Source: Alphaproteobacteria bacterium MarineAlpha3_Bin4
Lineage (GTDB): Bacteria > Pseudomonadota > Alphaproteobacteria > Rhodospirillales > Casp-alpha2
Direction: 5' to 3'
Assembly: GCA_002938045.1 (NCBI GenBank)
Contig: PTLJ01000003.1
Coordinates: 1-26,524, forward strand
DNA length: 26,524 nucleotides
Below the pieces are notes generated by a model. That model was not told the origin of the DNA and did no database searches. It worked only from the letters and a program-made list of their open reading frames with translations. Both the position numbers and the translations under genes were made by a program. Of the stretch, positions 16,798 through 24,251 are shown in pieces (position 1 is the stretch's first letter; every line of letters begins with the position of its first letter).

Positions 16798-18306
16798 ATG
16801 AGCAGCAAGGACGATGTGTTTCTTGAGGAAGCGCGGCTCGGACCGCGCACACAGGTGCTAGTGGATTGTGAGGAGGTGCCAAACATCCCCCGCCTGGTGC
16901 GGCGGTTCCGGGAATACGTGCTGGTTGATTTGGCACACGCCGTGATGCTGACCGAAACCGGCATCCTGACCCAGGAGCGTGGCGCCAAGCTTCTCGGCGG
17001 CCTGCTGGAGATTTATGACAGCGGCGGTGATGGGTTTCCTTGGCTGCCACAATCAGGCTCGTTCCTGGTGCAAACCGAATATTATCTTGGCAAGCGTATC
17101 GGTGATGATATCGCTGGGCGCCTGCAGACCGGCCGCAGCCGTAATGATCAGAGCGCCGCCGCCGAACGCATTTACCTGCGGGACCTGTTGCTCTCCGTCG
17201 CCGTCGAGACCATGTGCCTGCAGAGTGCCATCCTCAGCCAGGCGGAGCGGCACGCCGAAACACTGATGCCCGGTTATACCCACCTGCAGCACGCCCAGCC
17301 GACCACCTTTGGCCATCACCTGATGCGCTACGGCGCATCGTTCGACCGCGACTTGGCACGTCTAGCCGACGCTTTCGGACGCGCTAACCTTTCCAGTCTC
17401 GGCGGCGCGGCCATGGCTGGCACCTCGTGGCCGGTCGACCGGCGCCGCACGGCGGAACTCCTCGGTCACGACAATATCGTGGTTAATTCCTCAGACGCTG
17501 GCGGCTTCGCGCGGGACTACATCGAGGAAATTGTCGCCGTCCTTTCCCAGTTGATGTCCAACCTGGGTCGTCTCGCCAGTGATCTTTATGTGTGGCATTC
17601 GTGGGAGTTCGGCTACGTCGAGGTCACCGACGGCCTCGCCGGTACCTCCAGCATCATGCCACAAAAGAAAAATCCGCATTCGTTAGAGCGCATCAAGGCA
17701 CTGGGCGGCCAAGCAGCGGGCTGGTTGCCTGGAGTCATGGCCTGCCAGCATAGCGTGGTCTCAACCGACCTCGACTTCACTTTCGCAGATGACCTGATTA
17801 CGGGCATGGGCGATGCGACTTTGCAGGCGCTCGAGCTAGGCGTTGAAACGGTGGCGACGCTCATCGTCCACGAGGACCGCATGGCCGAGGCGGCGGGGGC
17901 CTTCTGGAGCACTACCAGCCACCTTGCCGATGAACTCGTGCGTCGCTACGACCTGCCGTTTCGCACCACACATCACATTGTTGGCCGCTTCGTCCGCGAC
18001 AGCATCGCCGCCGGACGGACACCCGCCTCGGTGCGTGCCAAGGACTTGGCCAAGGCCGGCCGTGAAATGGCAAAAACTGTAATCGACATGCCGGTCGAGG
18101 ATCTGCGGGAAATTCTCGATGCTCGCGCCTTCTTGTTCAGCCGTGCCACCGAAGGCAGCGTGCACCCAACCGAAACCCGCGCCCACCGCACCGCACTAGC
18201 GAACGCCTTGAAAGGCCATGGTGGGCAATGGAATGCCCGGCGGGTCCAGATTGACAATGCTATCACGGCGTTGCTGGAGTGCGCGCGTTCGTTTGCTGCC
18301 GGGTAA
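16798..18306 (+). CDS. Argininosuccinate lyase homologue (fumarase/aspartase superfamily)
   Basis: A 502-residue C-N lyase, somewhat longer than ordinary argininosuccinate lyase. Family motifs are intact: TGRSRNDQS (111-119), THLQHAQPTT (161-170) with the conserved His162, and the signature GTSSIMPQKKNP (282-293), whose flexible loop carries the catalytic Ser. The usual N-terminal WGGRF is absent, replaced by an EARLGPRTQVLVDCEEVPN stretch. These enzymes eliminate fumarate from N-succinyl compounds. The family also contains EDDS lyase and similar enzymes acting on N-substituted aspartates. With no arginine-biosynthesis neighbours and a peptide-type importer alongside, a catabolic C-N lyase is more likely than ArgH (inference). 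It lies between the ureohydrolase (4 bases) and the M20 hydrolase (19 bases). Confidence 0.88.
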   Translation: MSSKDDVFLEEARLGPRTQVLVDCEEVPNIPRLVRRFREYVLVDLAHAVMLTETGILTQERGAKLLGGLLEIYDSGGDGFPWLPQSGSFLVQTEYYLGKRIGDDIAGRLQTGRSRNDQSAAAERIYLRDLLLSVAVETMCLQSAILSQAERHAETLMPGYTHLQHAQPTTFGHHLMRYGASFDRDLARLADAFGRANLSSLGGAAMAGTSWPVDRRRTAELLGHDNIVVNSSDAGGFARDYIEEIVAVLSQLMSNLGRLASDLYVWHSWEFGYVEVTDGLAGTSSIMPQKKNPHSLERIKALGGQAAGWLPGVMACQHSVVSTDLDFTFADDLITGMGDATLQALELGVETVATLIVHEDRMAEAAGAFWSTTSHLADELVRRYDLPFRTTHHIVGRFVRDSIAAGRTPASVRAKDLAKAGREMAKTVIDMPVEDLREILDARAFLFSRATEGSVHPTETRAHRTALANALKGHGGQWNARRVQIDNAITALLECARSFAAG

Positions 18307-18325
18307 ACCCCCGGAAGGAGCACTC

Positions 18326-19543
18326 ATGGACAACCAACACTTGCTCGACGGCATCGATAACGACGAAGCACTGGACTTCTTGGCCGCTATGATCCGCTTC
18401 AAGAGCTACAGCGGAGAACCCGGCGAGACGGAACTCGCTCGCTTCATGGTCGAGCATATGCAGTCCGTCGGCCTGGAGGCCGTGCTGCAACCGGTTGAGG
18501 CCGAACGTTTCAACGCCATCGGCACCCTAAAAGGGAGGGGCGGTGGCAAAAGCCTGTTGTTTAACGGTCACATGGACACCAACCCGGTGACCGAGGGTTG
18601 GACTGTCGATCCTTGGGGCGGGCTCTATGACGAGGATTTCATTTACGGCATTGGCGTTTCCAACATGAAGGCGGGGGATGCCGCCGCGTTCATGGCGGTG
18701 AAGACACTGGCTGATGCCGGAATCACGTTGCAGGGCGATGTAATCTTGGAATACGTAGTCGGAGAACTGCAAGGCGGTGTTGGTACGGTCAAGGCAATTG
18801 AGGAAGGTGTGCGCGCTGATTGCTTCATCAATATGGAGCCCACCGACCTTAACGGCATGACCTTGCATGCTGGTAGTTTTAACGTCGTCATCGACCTCAC
18901 CGGAATCACCCGCCATGTATCCAAACGAGAGGAGGCGGTCGATGCCATCTCCGCCGCTGCCGCCTTGGTGCCGCGCTTCAACGCCATGGTTTTCTCCGGC
19001 GCCGCCAATAACGAGCATGCCGCCGTCAATCGGGCGAACATCGGCGTCATTCGGGGTTCGCTCACGCCGGAATTCCACGACTGGCGGCCACCCCAGATTG
19101 CCGACTTTGTCCGCCTCGCCGGCACCGTCCGCTATGGGCCCAGCCAATCGGAGGAAAGCGTGCTCACTGATATCAAGGTTCTGCTGGACGAACTCGAGAC
19201 CGAGATGCCTGGCCTGCGGGCCAGCGTGGTCAGGCAACACGCGGGCGAGCGACCATCGATGCTGCCGTTCGAGGTCGACCGGGATACCCCCGTCGTCGAG
19301 GCCGTCAGGCGCGCCTTCCGTCGCGTGCGCGGCATCGATCAGGTCCAGGGGCCGGTGCGGCCCTACTGTTTCTACGGCACTGATGCGGCGCATTTGAAAC
19401 ACCGGGCGGGCATGCCGGGCATCGTTTGTGGCCCCGGCGGACGCTACAACACGATGCCTGACGAGCGGGTCGATATTCCGGATTACCTGGATATGATCCG
19501 GATCTACCTGCTCGCCATCCTTGAAATCTGCAAGGTCGCTTGA
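18326..19543 (+). CDS. M20 family hydrolase (ArgE/DapE-like), altered metal site
   Basis: A 405-residue protein of the family of acetylornithine deacetylase, succinyl-diaminopimelate desuccinylase and carboxypeptidase G2. His82-x-Asp84 (FNGHMDT), Glu171 (NMEPTD) and His356 (GTDAAHLKH) are in place. The metal-bridging Asp of the DMKG motif is Asn113 (GIGVSNMKAG). The EE pair is Glu147-Leu148 (VVGELQGG), keeping the catalytic base but losing a metal ligand. Either the enzyme works with one metal or belongs to a special subfamily. The start is the ATG at 18326 with GGAAGGAG upstream; an in-frame start at 18218 lies inside the lyase gene and is rejected. Its stop overlaps the start of the next gene (TGATG). 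A role in removing an acyl group from the amino-acid intermediate is inferred. Confidence 0.86.
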   Translation: MDNQHLLDGIDNDEALDFLAAMIRFKSYSGEPGETELARFMVEHMQSVGLEAVLQPVEAERFNAIGTLKGRGGGKSLLFNGHMDTNPVTEGWTVDPWGGLYDEDFIYGIGVSNMKAGDAAAFMAVKTLADAGITLQGDVILEYVVGELQGGVGTVKAIEEGVRADCFINMEPTDLNGMTLHAGSFNVVIDLTGITRHVSKREEAVDAISAAAALVPRFNAMVFSGAANNEHAAVNRANIGVIRGSLTPEFHDWRPPQIADFVRLAGTVRYGPSQSEESVLTDIKVLLDELETEMPGLRASVVRQHAGERPSMLPFEVDRDTPVVEAVRRAFRRVRGIDQVQGPVRPYCFYGTDAAHLKHRAGMPGIVCGPGGRYNTMPDERVDIPDYLDMIRIYLLAILEICKVA

Positions 19544-20673
19544 TGCTATTTCCGGAAGAGGAATACATGGAACGCCTCGGCCGGTTGCGGGCACTTATGG
19601 TCGAACGCGATGTCGATCTGGTTATCGCCGACGAGGCCGAGATGATGCACTATTTCACCGGTTTTGCCATATCCGAAAACCTTTATAGGGCGGTCGTGAT
19701 CCCCAAGCAGGGCGCACCGACGATGATCGTCCGTCTTCTAGACGAACAGCCGTTCCTCAAGGCAGCCTGGTTCGACAACCGTCGCACCTTCGACGATTTG
19801 GAGGACCCGGTCACGGTGATAGCCGAGATTATAAAGGCCGGCGGCGGCAGACGCGTCGGCCTCGACATGAACTCTTACTGTATGCCGGCGAAGCGGTTCG
19901 GCCATCTCACGGACCTGCTACCGGCAGTCACCTTCATCGATTTCAGCAACGCCTTCCGGCCTATGCGCCTGATCAAATCAGTGCGCGAGGTCAACGTGAT
20001 GCGCAAGGCCGCCGGCGTCGCCGATGAAGCCATGCGCCGCGCCATCTCCGCCACCACGCCCGGCTCCTCCTCGCGCACTGCGGCCGCCGTCGCGTCGGCG
20101 TCGTTCATCGAACTCGGAGCCGACTTCGGGCGCACGGGACCGATCACCGTTGGCCATGGTTGGAATTTCCTTCATGGCAAGCTTTCGGATAATCCGTTGG
20201 AGCCGGGCACTGTTTTGCACCTGGAACTGGTGCCCAAGGTCAACGGCTATTGCGCCCGACTGATGCGTCCCGCCGTGATGGGGACGCCTTCAGCGGAGTT
20301 GCGCGATGCCGCAACGACGTTGATCGAAATCCAGGACCGCCAGATTGCCGCCATGGTGCCGGGAGCCGTCGCCCGCGACGTCGACGCCATCCTGCGTCAG
20401 GGTGTCCTCAATGCGGGTCTGCGCGAGGACTATGTCAACAATACAGGCTACACGCTCGGTTACTATTTTGAACAGGCGCCGCGCACGAGTGATTTTACAC
20501 GTCTTTTTACAACCGAAGCCGAGTGGCGTTTGAAGGCGGGTATGACTTTCCACATGTACACGTCAGCGGTTGCCGGCATCGCCTTCAGCGAGACCGTGCT
20601 GGTGACCGATGATGGCCCGGAGCGCCTGACCAAAACGGAGCGCAAACTGTTCCAGTGCGGAGACGCGGTATGA
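19543..20673 (+). CDS. M24 family hydrolase, creatinase/ectoine-hydrolase-like
   Basis: A 376-residue pita-bread-fold protein. It begins MLFPEEEYMERLGRLRALM, the creatinase/prolidase N-domain pattern, and the C-domain starts near 145 (KSVREVNVMRKAAGVADEAM). The metal ligands of aminopeptidase P are largely missing: the two Asp positions read LHLELVPKVNGYCARL (Glu228, Arg239), the GHGIG-type His segment reads TGYTLGYYFEQ, and the first C-terminal Glu segment reads GMTFHMYTS; Glu350 (FSETVLVT) remains. This is the pattern of metal-free or specialised C-N hydrolases such as creatinase and ectoine hydrolase DoeA, not a proline peptidase. The GMTFHM segment recalls DoeA. The ATG at 19543 overlaps the M20 stop, and its own stop overlaps the next start, so the three are coupled. 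Confidence 0.84.
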   Translation: MLFPEEEYMERLGRLRALMVERDVDLVIADEAEMMHYFTGFAISENLYRAVVIPKQGAPTMIVRLLDEQPFLKAAWFDNRRTFDDLEDPVTVIAEIIKAGGGRRVGLDMNSYCMPAKRFGHLTDLLPAVTFIDFSNAFRPMRLIKSVREVNVMRKAAGVADEAMRRAISATTPGSSSRTAAAVASASFIELGADFGRTGPITVGHGWNFLHGKLSDNPLEPGTVLHLELVPKVNGYCARLMRPAVMGTPSAELRDAATTLIEIQDRQIAAMVPGAVARDVDAILRQGVLNAGLREDYVNNTGYTLGYYFEQAPRTSDFTRLFTTEAEWRLKAGMTFHMYTSAVAGIAFSETVLVTDDGPERLTKTERKLFQCGDAV

Positions 20674-21923
20674 TCAAGGACATCGTCGAAAAGGTTGTTG
20701 GGGACGACAGCCTAATACGCGACTTCGCCGCTATCTGCGACACTGGTGGCCGCTTCGCCGGGAGCTGCAGTGAACAGGCAGCGCGGGAATACCTGAGCGA
20801 TCGACTTGAGGCGGCGACCGGGGCCGTGCCGATGCACGCCCCTGTCGACTATCTCGGTTGGTCGCGTGGGGACGCTGTGCTTGAACGGCTCGACGGCACC
20901 GGAGGGTCGCTGCCCTGCGTTTCCCTCGTCCGTTCCCCGGCAACGCAGGAGGAAGGTCTCAAGGCCGAATTGATCGATGTCGGCCGTGGTACCGAGCAGG
21001 ACTTCGCGGCACTTTCGGCCGAGATCGAGGGCCGTATTGTCCTGGTGCGTCACGAATACATGTTCGCCACTGGCACCATTCATCGCCGACGCAAATACCA
21101 ATGGGCCATGGACCATGGGGCGGTCGGGTTCCTGATCGCGTGCCACCTGCCCGAGGCGGGACCGGTCACCGGTTCCTCTGGGGCGACGCCGGAGCGCAGT
21201 ATCCCGGCCGCCGGCATCAGCGCCGAGACAGCCGACGCCCTGACCGCCAACGGTCTGGCCAGGATTCGCCTTAGTATCGAAACGGACGAAACGCCGCGCC
21301 GAACGGCAAACCTGATCCTCGACCTGCCGGGCACAGGGCCCGAGTGGGTGGTGCTCTCAGCCCACATCGACGGCCATCACCTGGCGGAAAGCGCCATGGA
21401 TAACGCCACTGGTCTTGCCGCCGTCCTAACAGTGGCAGCGGCTATGGCACCGTATATTGGACGTTTTGCACGCGGTTTGCGCGTCACCCTGTTCACGGTC
21501 GAGGAATGGGCGCTCGAAGGGTCAGGGGATTACGTGGATGGCCTGAGTGAAACCGAGCGCTCAGCGATCAAGCTCAACCTCAACCTCGATTCCATCGCCG
21601 GCAGCCCCAATCTCACAGCCTTGACCAGCGAGTTTCCGAAACTTGAGGAATGGCTGCTCACGCATGTCCAGACGCACGGATACACCCTCGGCACTCACCG
21701 CCCAATTATGGCCAATTCCGATCATTACAATTTTGCTCGCCATGGCATTCCCGCGGTGCGCTTGGTCGCCGGGTTCGATGAGCCGGAGTCTGAGATCAAA
21801 TACGTGCTGACGCCCGGCGACATGCGCGACAAGGTAGCGGCACGTGATTTGCGATATGCCGCCGGCCTCACAGCTGCGCTCGTTACCGGGGCCTGCCAGG
21901 CTGGCGAACTGGAACTGCGCTAG
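20670..21923 (+). CDS. M28 family hydrolase with PA-type insert, cytoplasmic
   Basis: A 417-residue M28 (aminopeptidase Y/Q) homologue without a signal peptide, unlike most family members. A protease-associated-like insert spans about 95-195 (EGRIVLVRHEY, DHGAVGFLIA, IPAAGIS). The metal site shows His232-x-Asp234 (SAHIDGHH), Asp244 (AMDNATG), catalytic Glu278 and Glu279 (TVEEW) and Asp307 (NLNLDS). The final His ligand, normally in a YHTPxD segment, is Leu380 (YVLTPGD). SDHYNFARHGIPAVRL is typical of the family. The ATG at 20670 overlaps the M24 stop (ATGA); an earlier in-frame TTG/GTG is unlikely. It is last in the operon. A cytoplasmic location points to hydrolysis of an imported small compound. 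Confidence 0.85.
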   Translation: MIKDIVEKVVGDDSLIRDFAAICDTGGRFAGSCSEQAAREYLSDRLEAATGAVPMHAPVDYLGWSRGDAVLERLDGTGGSLPCVSLVRSPATQEEGLKAELIDVGRGTEQDFAALSAEIEGRIVLVRHEYMFATGTIHRRRKYQWAMDHGAVGFLIACHLPEAGPVTGSSGATPERSIPAAGISAETADALTANGLARIRLSIETDETPRRTANLILDLPGTGPEWVVLSAHIDGHHLAESAMDNATGLAAVLTVAAAMAPYIGRFARGLRVTLFTVEEWALEGSGDYVDGLSETERSAIKLNLNLDSIAGSPNLTALTSEFPKLEEWLLTHVQTHGYTLGTHRPIMANSDHYNFARHGIPAVRLVAGFDEPESEIKYVLTPGDMRDKVAARDLRYAAGLTAALVTGACQAGELELR

Positions 21924-21986
21924 ACACGTGTCGGACGCTTCAGCCGCCGTTCAAAACCGAAAGGTCATAGCCGTAACGAGGTGGAT

Positions 21987-22019
21987 AAGCTGCTTGGTCG
22001 CCCGTTCGACCTAGCGCTT
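21987..22019. terminator. Imperfect hairpin after the hydrolase operon
   Basis: AAGC-(T)-GCT-T-GGTCG, loop CCCGTT, CGACC-T-AGC-GCTT. It lies between the convergent M28 and ureohydrolase genes. No T-run follows on either strand, so terminator function is tentative. Confidence 0.3.
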
Positions 22020-22050
22020 GAGGGGCAAAATTAAACCAGGGCTTATAAGC

Positions 22051-23025
22051 TTAACCAAGAAATCCCGCCCGGATCGATTTGCCAATCAGGTTGCAGATCA
22101 AGCGCACGGCGGTGACGCAGGTGATGGCGTTGAGGTCGCGCTTCGGCGTGATCTCAACGATGTCCATGCCGGCGACACGGCCCTTGTTCACCAAGCCATG
22201 GATCAGGGTGCGCATCTGAGGATAGGTGACGCCGCCCGGTGCCGGGCCAGCGACAGCGGGGGCGATGGTCGGATCCATGCCGTCAGCATCGATGGTAAGG
22301 TAAAAGGTGCCGCCGGCGGGGATGCGCTCCAGTACCGCCGCCATACCGATTTCCTGCAACTCCATGTCGGTGATCAGGTTGGAACCATAGTCGAGCGCCG
22401 CCTCGACTTCTTCGGGCCGGGCACTGCCGGCGGAGCGCAGGCCGATCTGATAGATATCACCGATGTGGTCCATTTCGGAAGCACGGCGGATGGGGCCAGA
22501 GAGGCCCTCCCTCACGCCGTTTACATGGTCGCGCCAATCCAGATGCGCGTCCACGTGAACGAGGGTCACCGGCTCCGCTAAGTCCGGCAGCGAGGACAAG
22601 GCTCGGAACACTGGGATCGGCACCCCATGGTCGCCGCCGAGCGAGATAATCATCGCGCCGGCAGTGACAATTTTGCGCGCCGCCTCTTCGGCGAGCCGAT
22701 AGTGCTTCATCGGCTCGTAGGGATCGCCCGGCACGTCACCGCAATCGACGACGCGGATGTCCTTGCCGTCCAGTAACGGCCCACCGAGGTCAAAGTCCCA
22801 GCGCTCAAGCGCCCGCAAGGCCCGCTGCCAGGAACGCCGAATCGCAGTCGGCGCGTTGGACTGGTCGTTGGTGACGTCCTCCATGGAATAGGGAGCCCCA
22901 TAAGGCAGCCCCAAAATACCCACGTGCGCGCCAACGTCGACTAATGTATCCAGATCCAGTACTAGCGGCGCGTCGAATAGGGTATGAAACTCACGACGGG
23001 GAGCTATGGTCAGGGTGTCAGACAT
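22051..23025 (-). CDS. Agmatinase-like ureohydrolase, complete metal site
   Basis: A 324-residue ureohydrolase with all binuclear-manganese ligands. GGDHG is at 130-134 (His133), DAHLDWRD at 159-166 gives Asp159, His161 and Asp163, and TIDADGMDP at 244-252 gives Asp246 and Asp248. The conserved AVAGPAPGG follows. The N-terminus GILGLPYGAPYSMEDVTNDQSNAPTAIR is agmatinase/guanidinobutyrase-like. The start ATG at 23025 has GGAGGT upstream. The likely reaction is hydrolysis of a guanidino compound to urea and an amine; which one (agmatine, guanidinobutyrate, guanidinopropionate, others) cannot be read from sequence. It is the only one of the window's three ureohydrolases with a textbook active site. 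It lies downstream of a second homologue on the same strand, with a gap of about 290 bases. Confidence 0.9.
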   Translation of the reverse strand: MSDTLTIAPRREFHTLFDAPLVLDLDTLVDVGAHVGILGLPYGAPYSMEDVTNDQSNAPTAIRRSWQRALRALERWDFDLGGPLLDGKDIRVVDCGDVPGDPYEPMKHYRLAEEAARKIVTAGAMIISLGGDHGVPIPVFRALSSLPDLAEPVTLVHVDAHLDWRDHVNGVREGLSGPIRRASEMDHIGDIYQIGLRSAGSARPEEVEAALDYGSNLITDMELQEIGMAAVLERIPAGGTFYLTIDADGMDPTIAPAVAGPAPGGVTYPQMRTLIHGLVNKGRVAGMDIVEITPKRDLNAITCVTAVRLICNLIGKSIRAGFLG

Positions 23026-23155
23026 AGATTACCTCCATCGGAGAAGTGGGGAGGACATTACACAACACCGAAGCGCGCATTGATCCACTCTCAACCCATC
23101 CCGATACTTTCCAGGAATTTATCAAATTCTTGGCGATCATATCCAATTCCCACCG

Positions 23156-23359
23156 TCAGTAGAATATTGTTTCCGGACAATCAAATTTGGTGATTTGATC
23201 ATAATCGGAAATCCATTCGGCCCCGTTTTCGTCATTCAAGTAAATCACTTCTATGGTTTTGTTGTTTATTTCTCTTCTGAGGTGTCCTTGGAATAATCTG
23301 TATCGAAGAGACCCTCTATATCCGATTCGGGCCACTACACAATAATACCAGGCAGTCAT
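23156..23359 (-). CDS. Hypothetical protein, 67 residues, overlapping a ureohydrolase gene end
   Basis: An unrecognised reading frame starting MTAWYYCVVARIGYRGS and ending DCPETIFY, rich in charged and aromatic residues (EVIYLNDENGAEWISDYDQ). Its start overlaps the last 44 bases of the upstream ureohydrolase gene in another frame. The DNA is more AT-rich than its surroundings. It may be a real small gene, the tail of a frameshifted or foreign gene fused at this point, or chance. Confidence 0.25.
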   Translation of the reverse strand: MTAWYYCVVARIGYRGSLRYRLFQGHLRREINNKTIEVIYLNDENGAEWISDYDQITKFDCPETIFY

Positions 23360-24251
23360 ACATAACTTGGGCCGCCAGCTGCGCGGTCATGCCCCGGACA
23401 TCGTGCGGCGGACTGACGGTGTTGATGTCGAAGGCGACGAAGCGGAGGCCAGAGAGGCCACGCAGCAGCCGAAGACCTTCGTCGGCGCTGGGCCCACCCG
23501 GGATTGGAGCACACACACCGGGCGCGCACGACGGGTCGAAAAAGTCCATGTCCCAACAAAGATAGACCGGCCGTCCGGCAAGTCGATGCTTCAGCTCAGC
23601 CGTGATGTCATCAACGCCGCGCGTCCTCAATTCCTCGTAAGTGATGAGGCCGTAGCCCAGGTCGCGCGCCTTCTTGAAGATGCCGGGGTCGTAGAAAGTA
23701 CCCCGCATGCCGACATGGATCGAGGCTGCAACGTCGACCAAACCCTCCTGGGCGGCGCGAATGAAGGTGTTGCCGGTGGCCTTGGCGCGTTCTTCGCCGG
23801 GGTTGGCGTCGGTGTGGGAATCGACATGCAACACAACGAGGTCCAGATAGAGGGTAGCGAGGGCGCGCAACTGTCCAATAGTGACACTGCCATCACCGCC
23901 CATGCTGACCGGCACCGCGCCGGTGCTGGCGATCAGGCTGATTGCCTTCTCGATAGACGCTTCGGCGTCCTCCAGTATGCTCGGCACCAGTTTAACGTCG
24001 CCGCAATCGATGACACGGAGGCGCTCAAGTGGATCGAAGTCAGCGTCCGGCGGTCGATAGCGACGGATCAGGCGCGACGCCTCGCGAATGGCGCGCGGCC
24101 CGTCGCGGGAACCGACACGGTGGGGGTGAGTACCGTTGTCGTAGGGAATACCGAGCACCGCCGCCCCCCGACCCGCCAGATCGTGGCCGTATCCAAGGCC
24201 CATGAAAGTACCAGGCGGCTTGAAGAGCCTGTCATCGAAGATGTCGTTCAT
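23316..24251 (-). CDS. Ureohydrolase homologue lacking the first metal His
   Basis: A 311-residue protein. The first motif reads GGDGS (118-122), with Gly121 where the Mn-A His normally is. DSHTD (Asp144, His146, Asp148) and WDMDFFDP (Asp234, Asp236) are intact, followed by CAPGVCAPIPGG. The N-terminus VLGIPYDNGTHPHRVGSRDGPRAIR is otherwise typical. The start is taken as the ATG at 24251; a TTG 13 codons upstream is possible and neither has a clear ribosome-binding site. The end, VMYDCLVLLCSGPNRI, is slightly unusual for the family and coincides with an AT-rich junction. It probably shares a transcript with the complete ureohydrolase downstream, and the two could form a mixed oligomer (inference). 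Confidence 0.83.
   Translation of the reverse strand: MNDIFDDRLFKPPGTFMGLGYGHDLAGRGAAVLGIPYDNGTHPHRVGSRDGPRAIREASRLIRRYRPPDADFDPLERLRVIDCGDVKLVPSILEDAEASIEKAISLIASTGAVPVSMGGDGSVTIGQLRALATLYLDLVVLHVDSHTDANPGEERAKATGNTFIRAAQEGLVDVAASIHVGMRGTFYDPGIFKKARDLGYGLITYEELRTRGVDDITAELKHRLAGRPVYLCWDMDFFDPSCAPGVCAPIPGGPSADEGLRLLRGLSGLRFVAFDINTVSPPHDVRGMTAQLAAQVMYDCLVLLCSGPNRI

Noticed and set aside
18527..19594. Long open frame on the minus strand, 355 codons
   Set aside because: Shadow of the M20 gene, which has motifs, ribosome-binding site and coupled neighbours.
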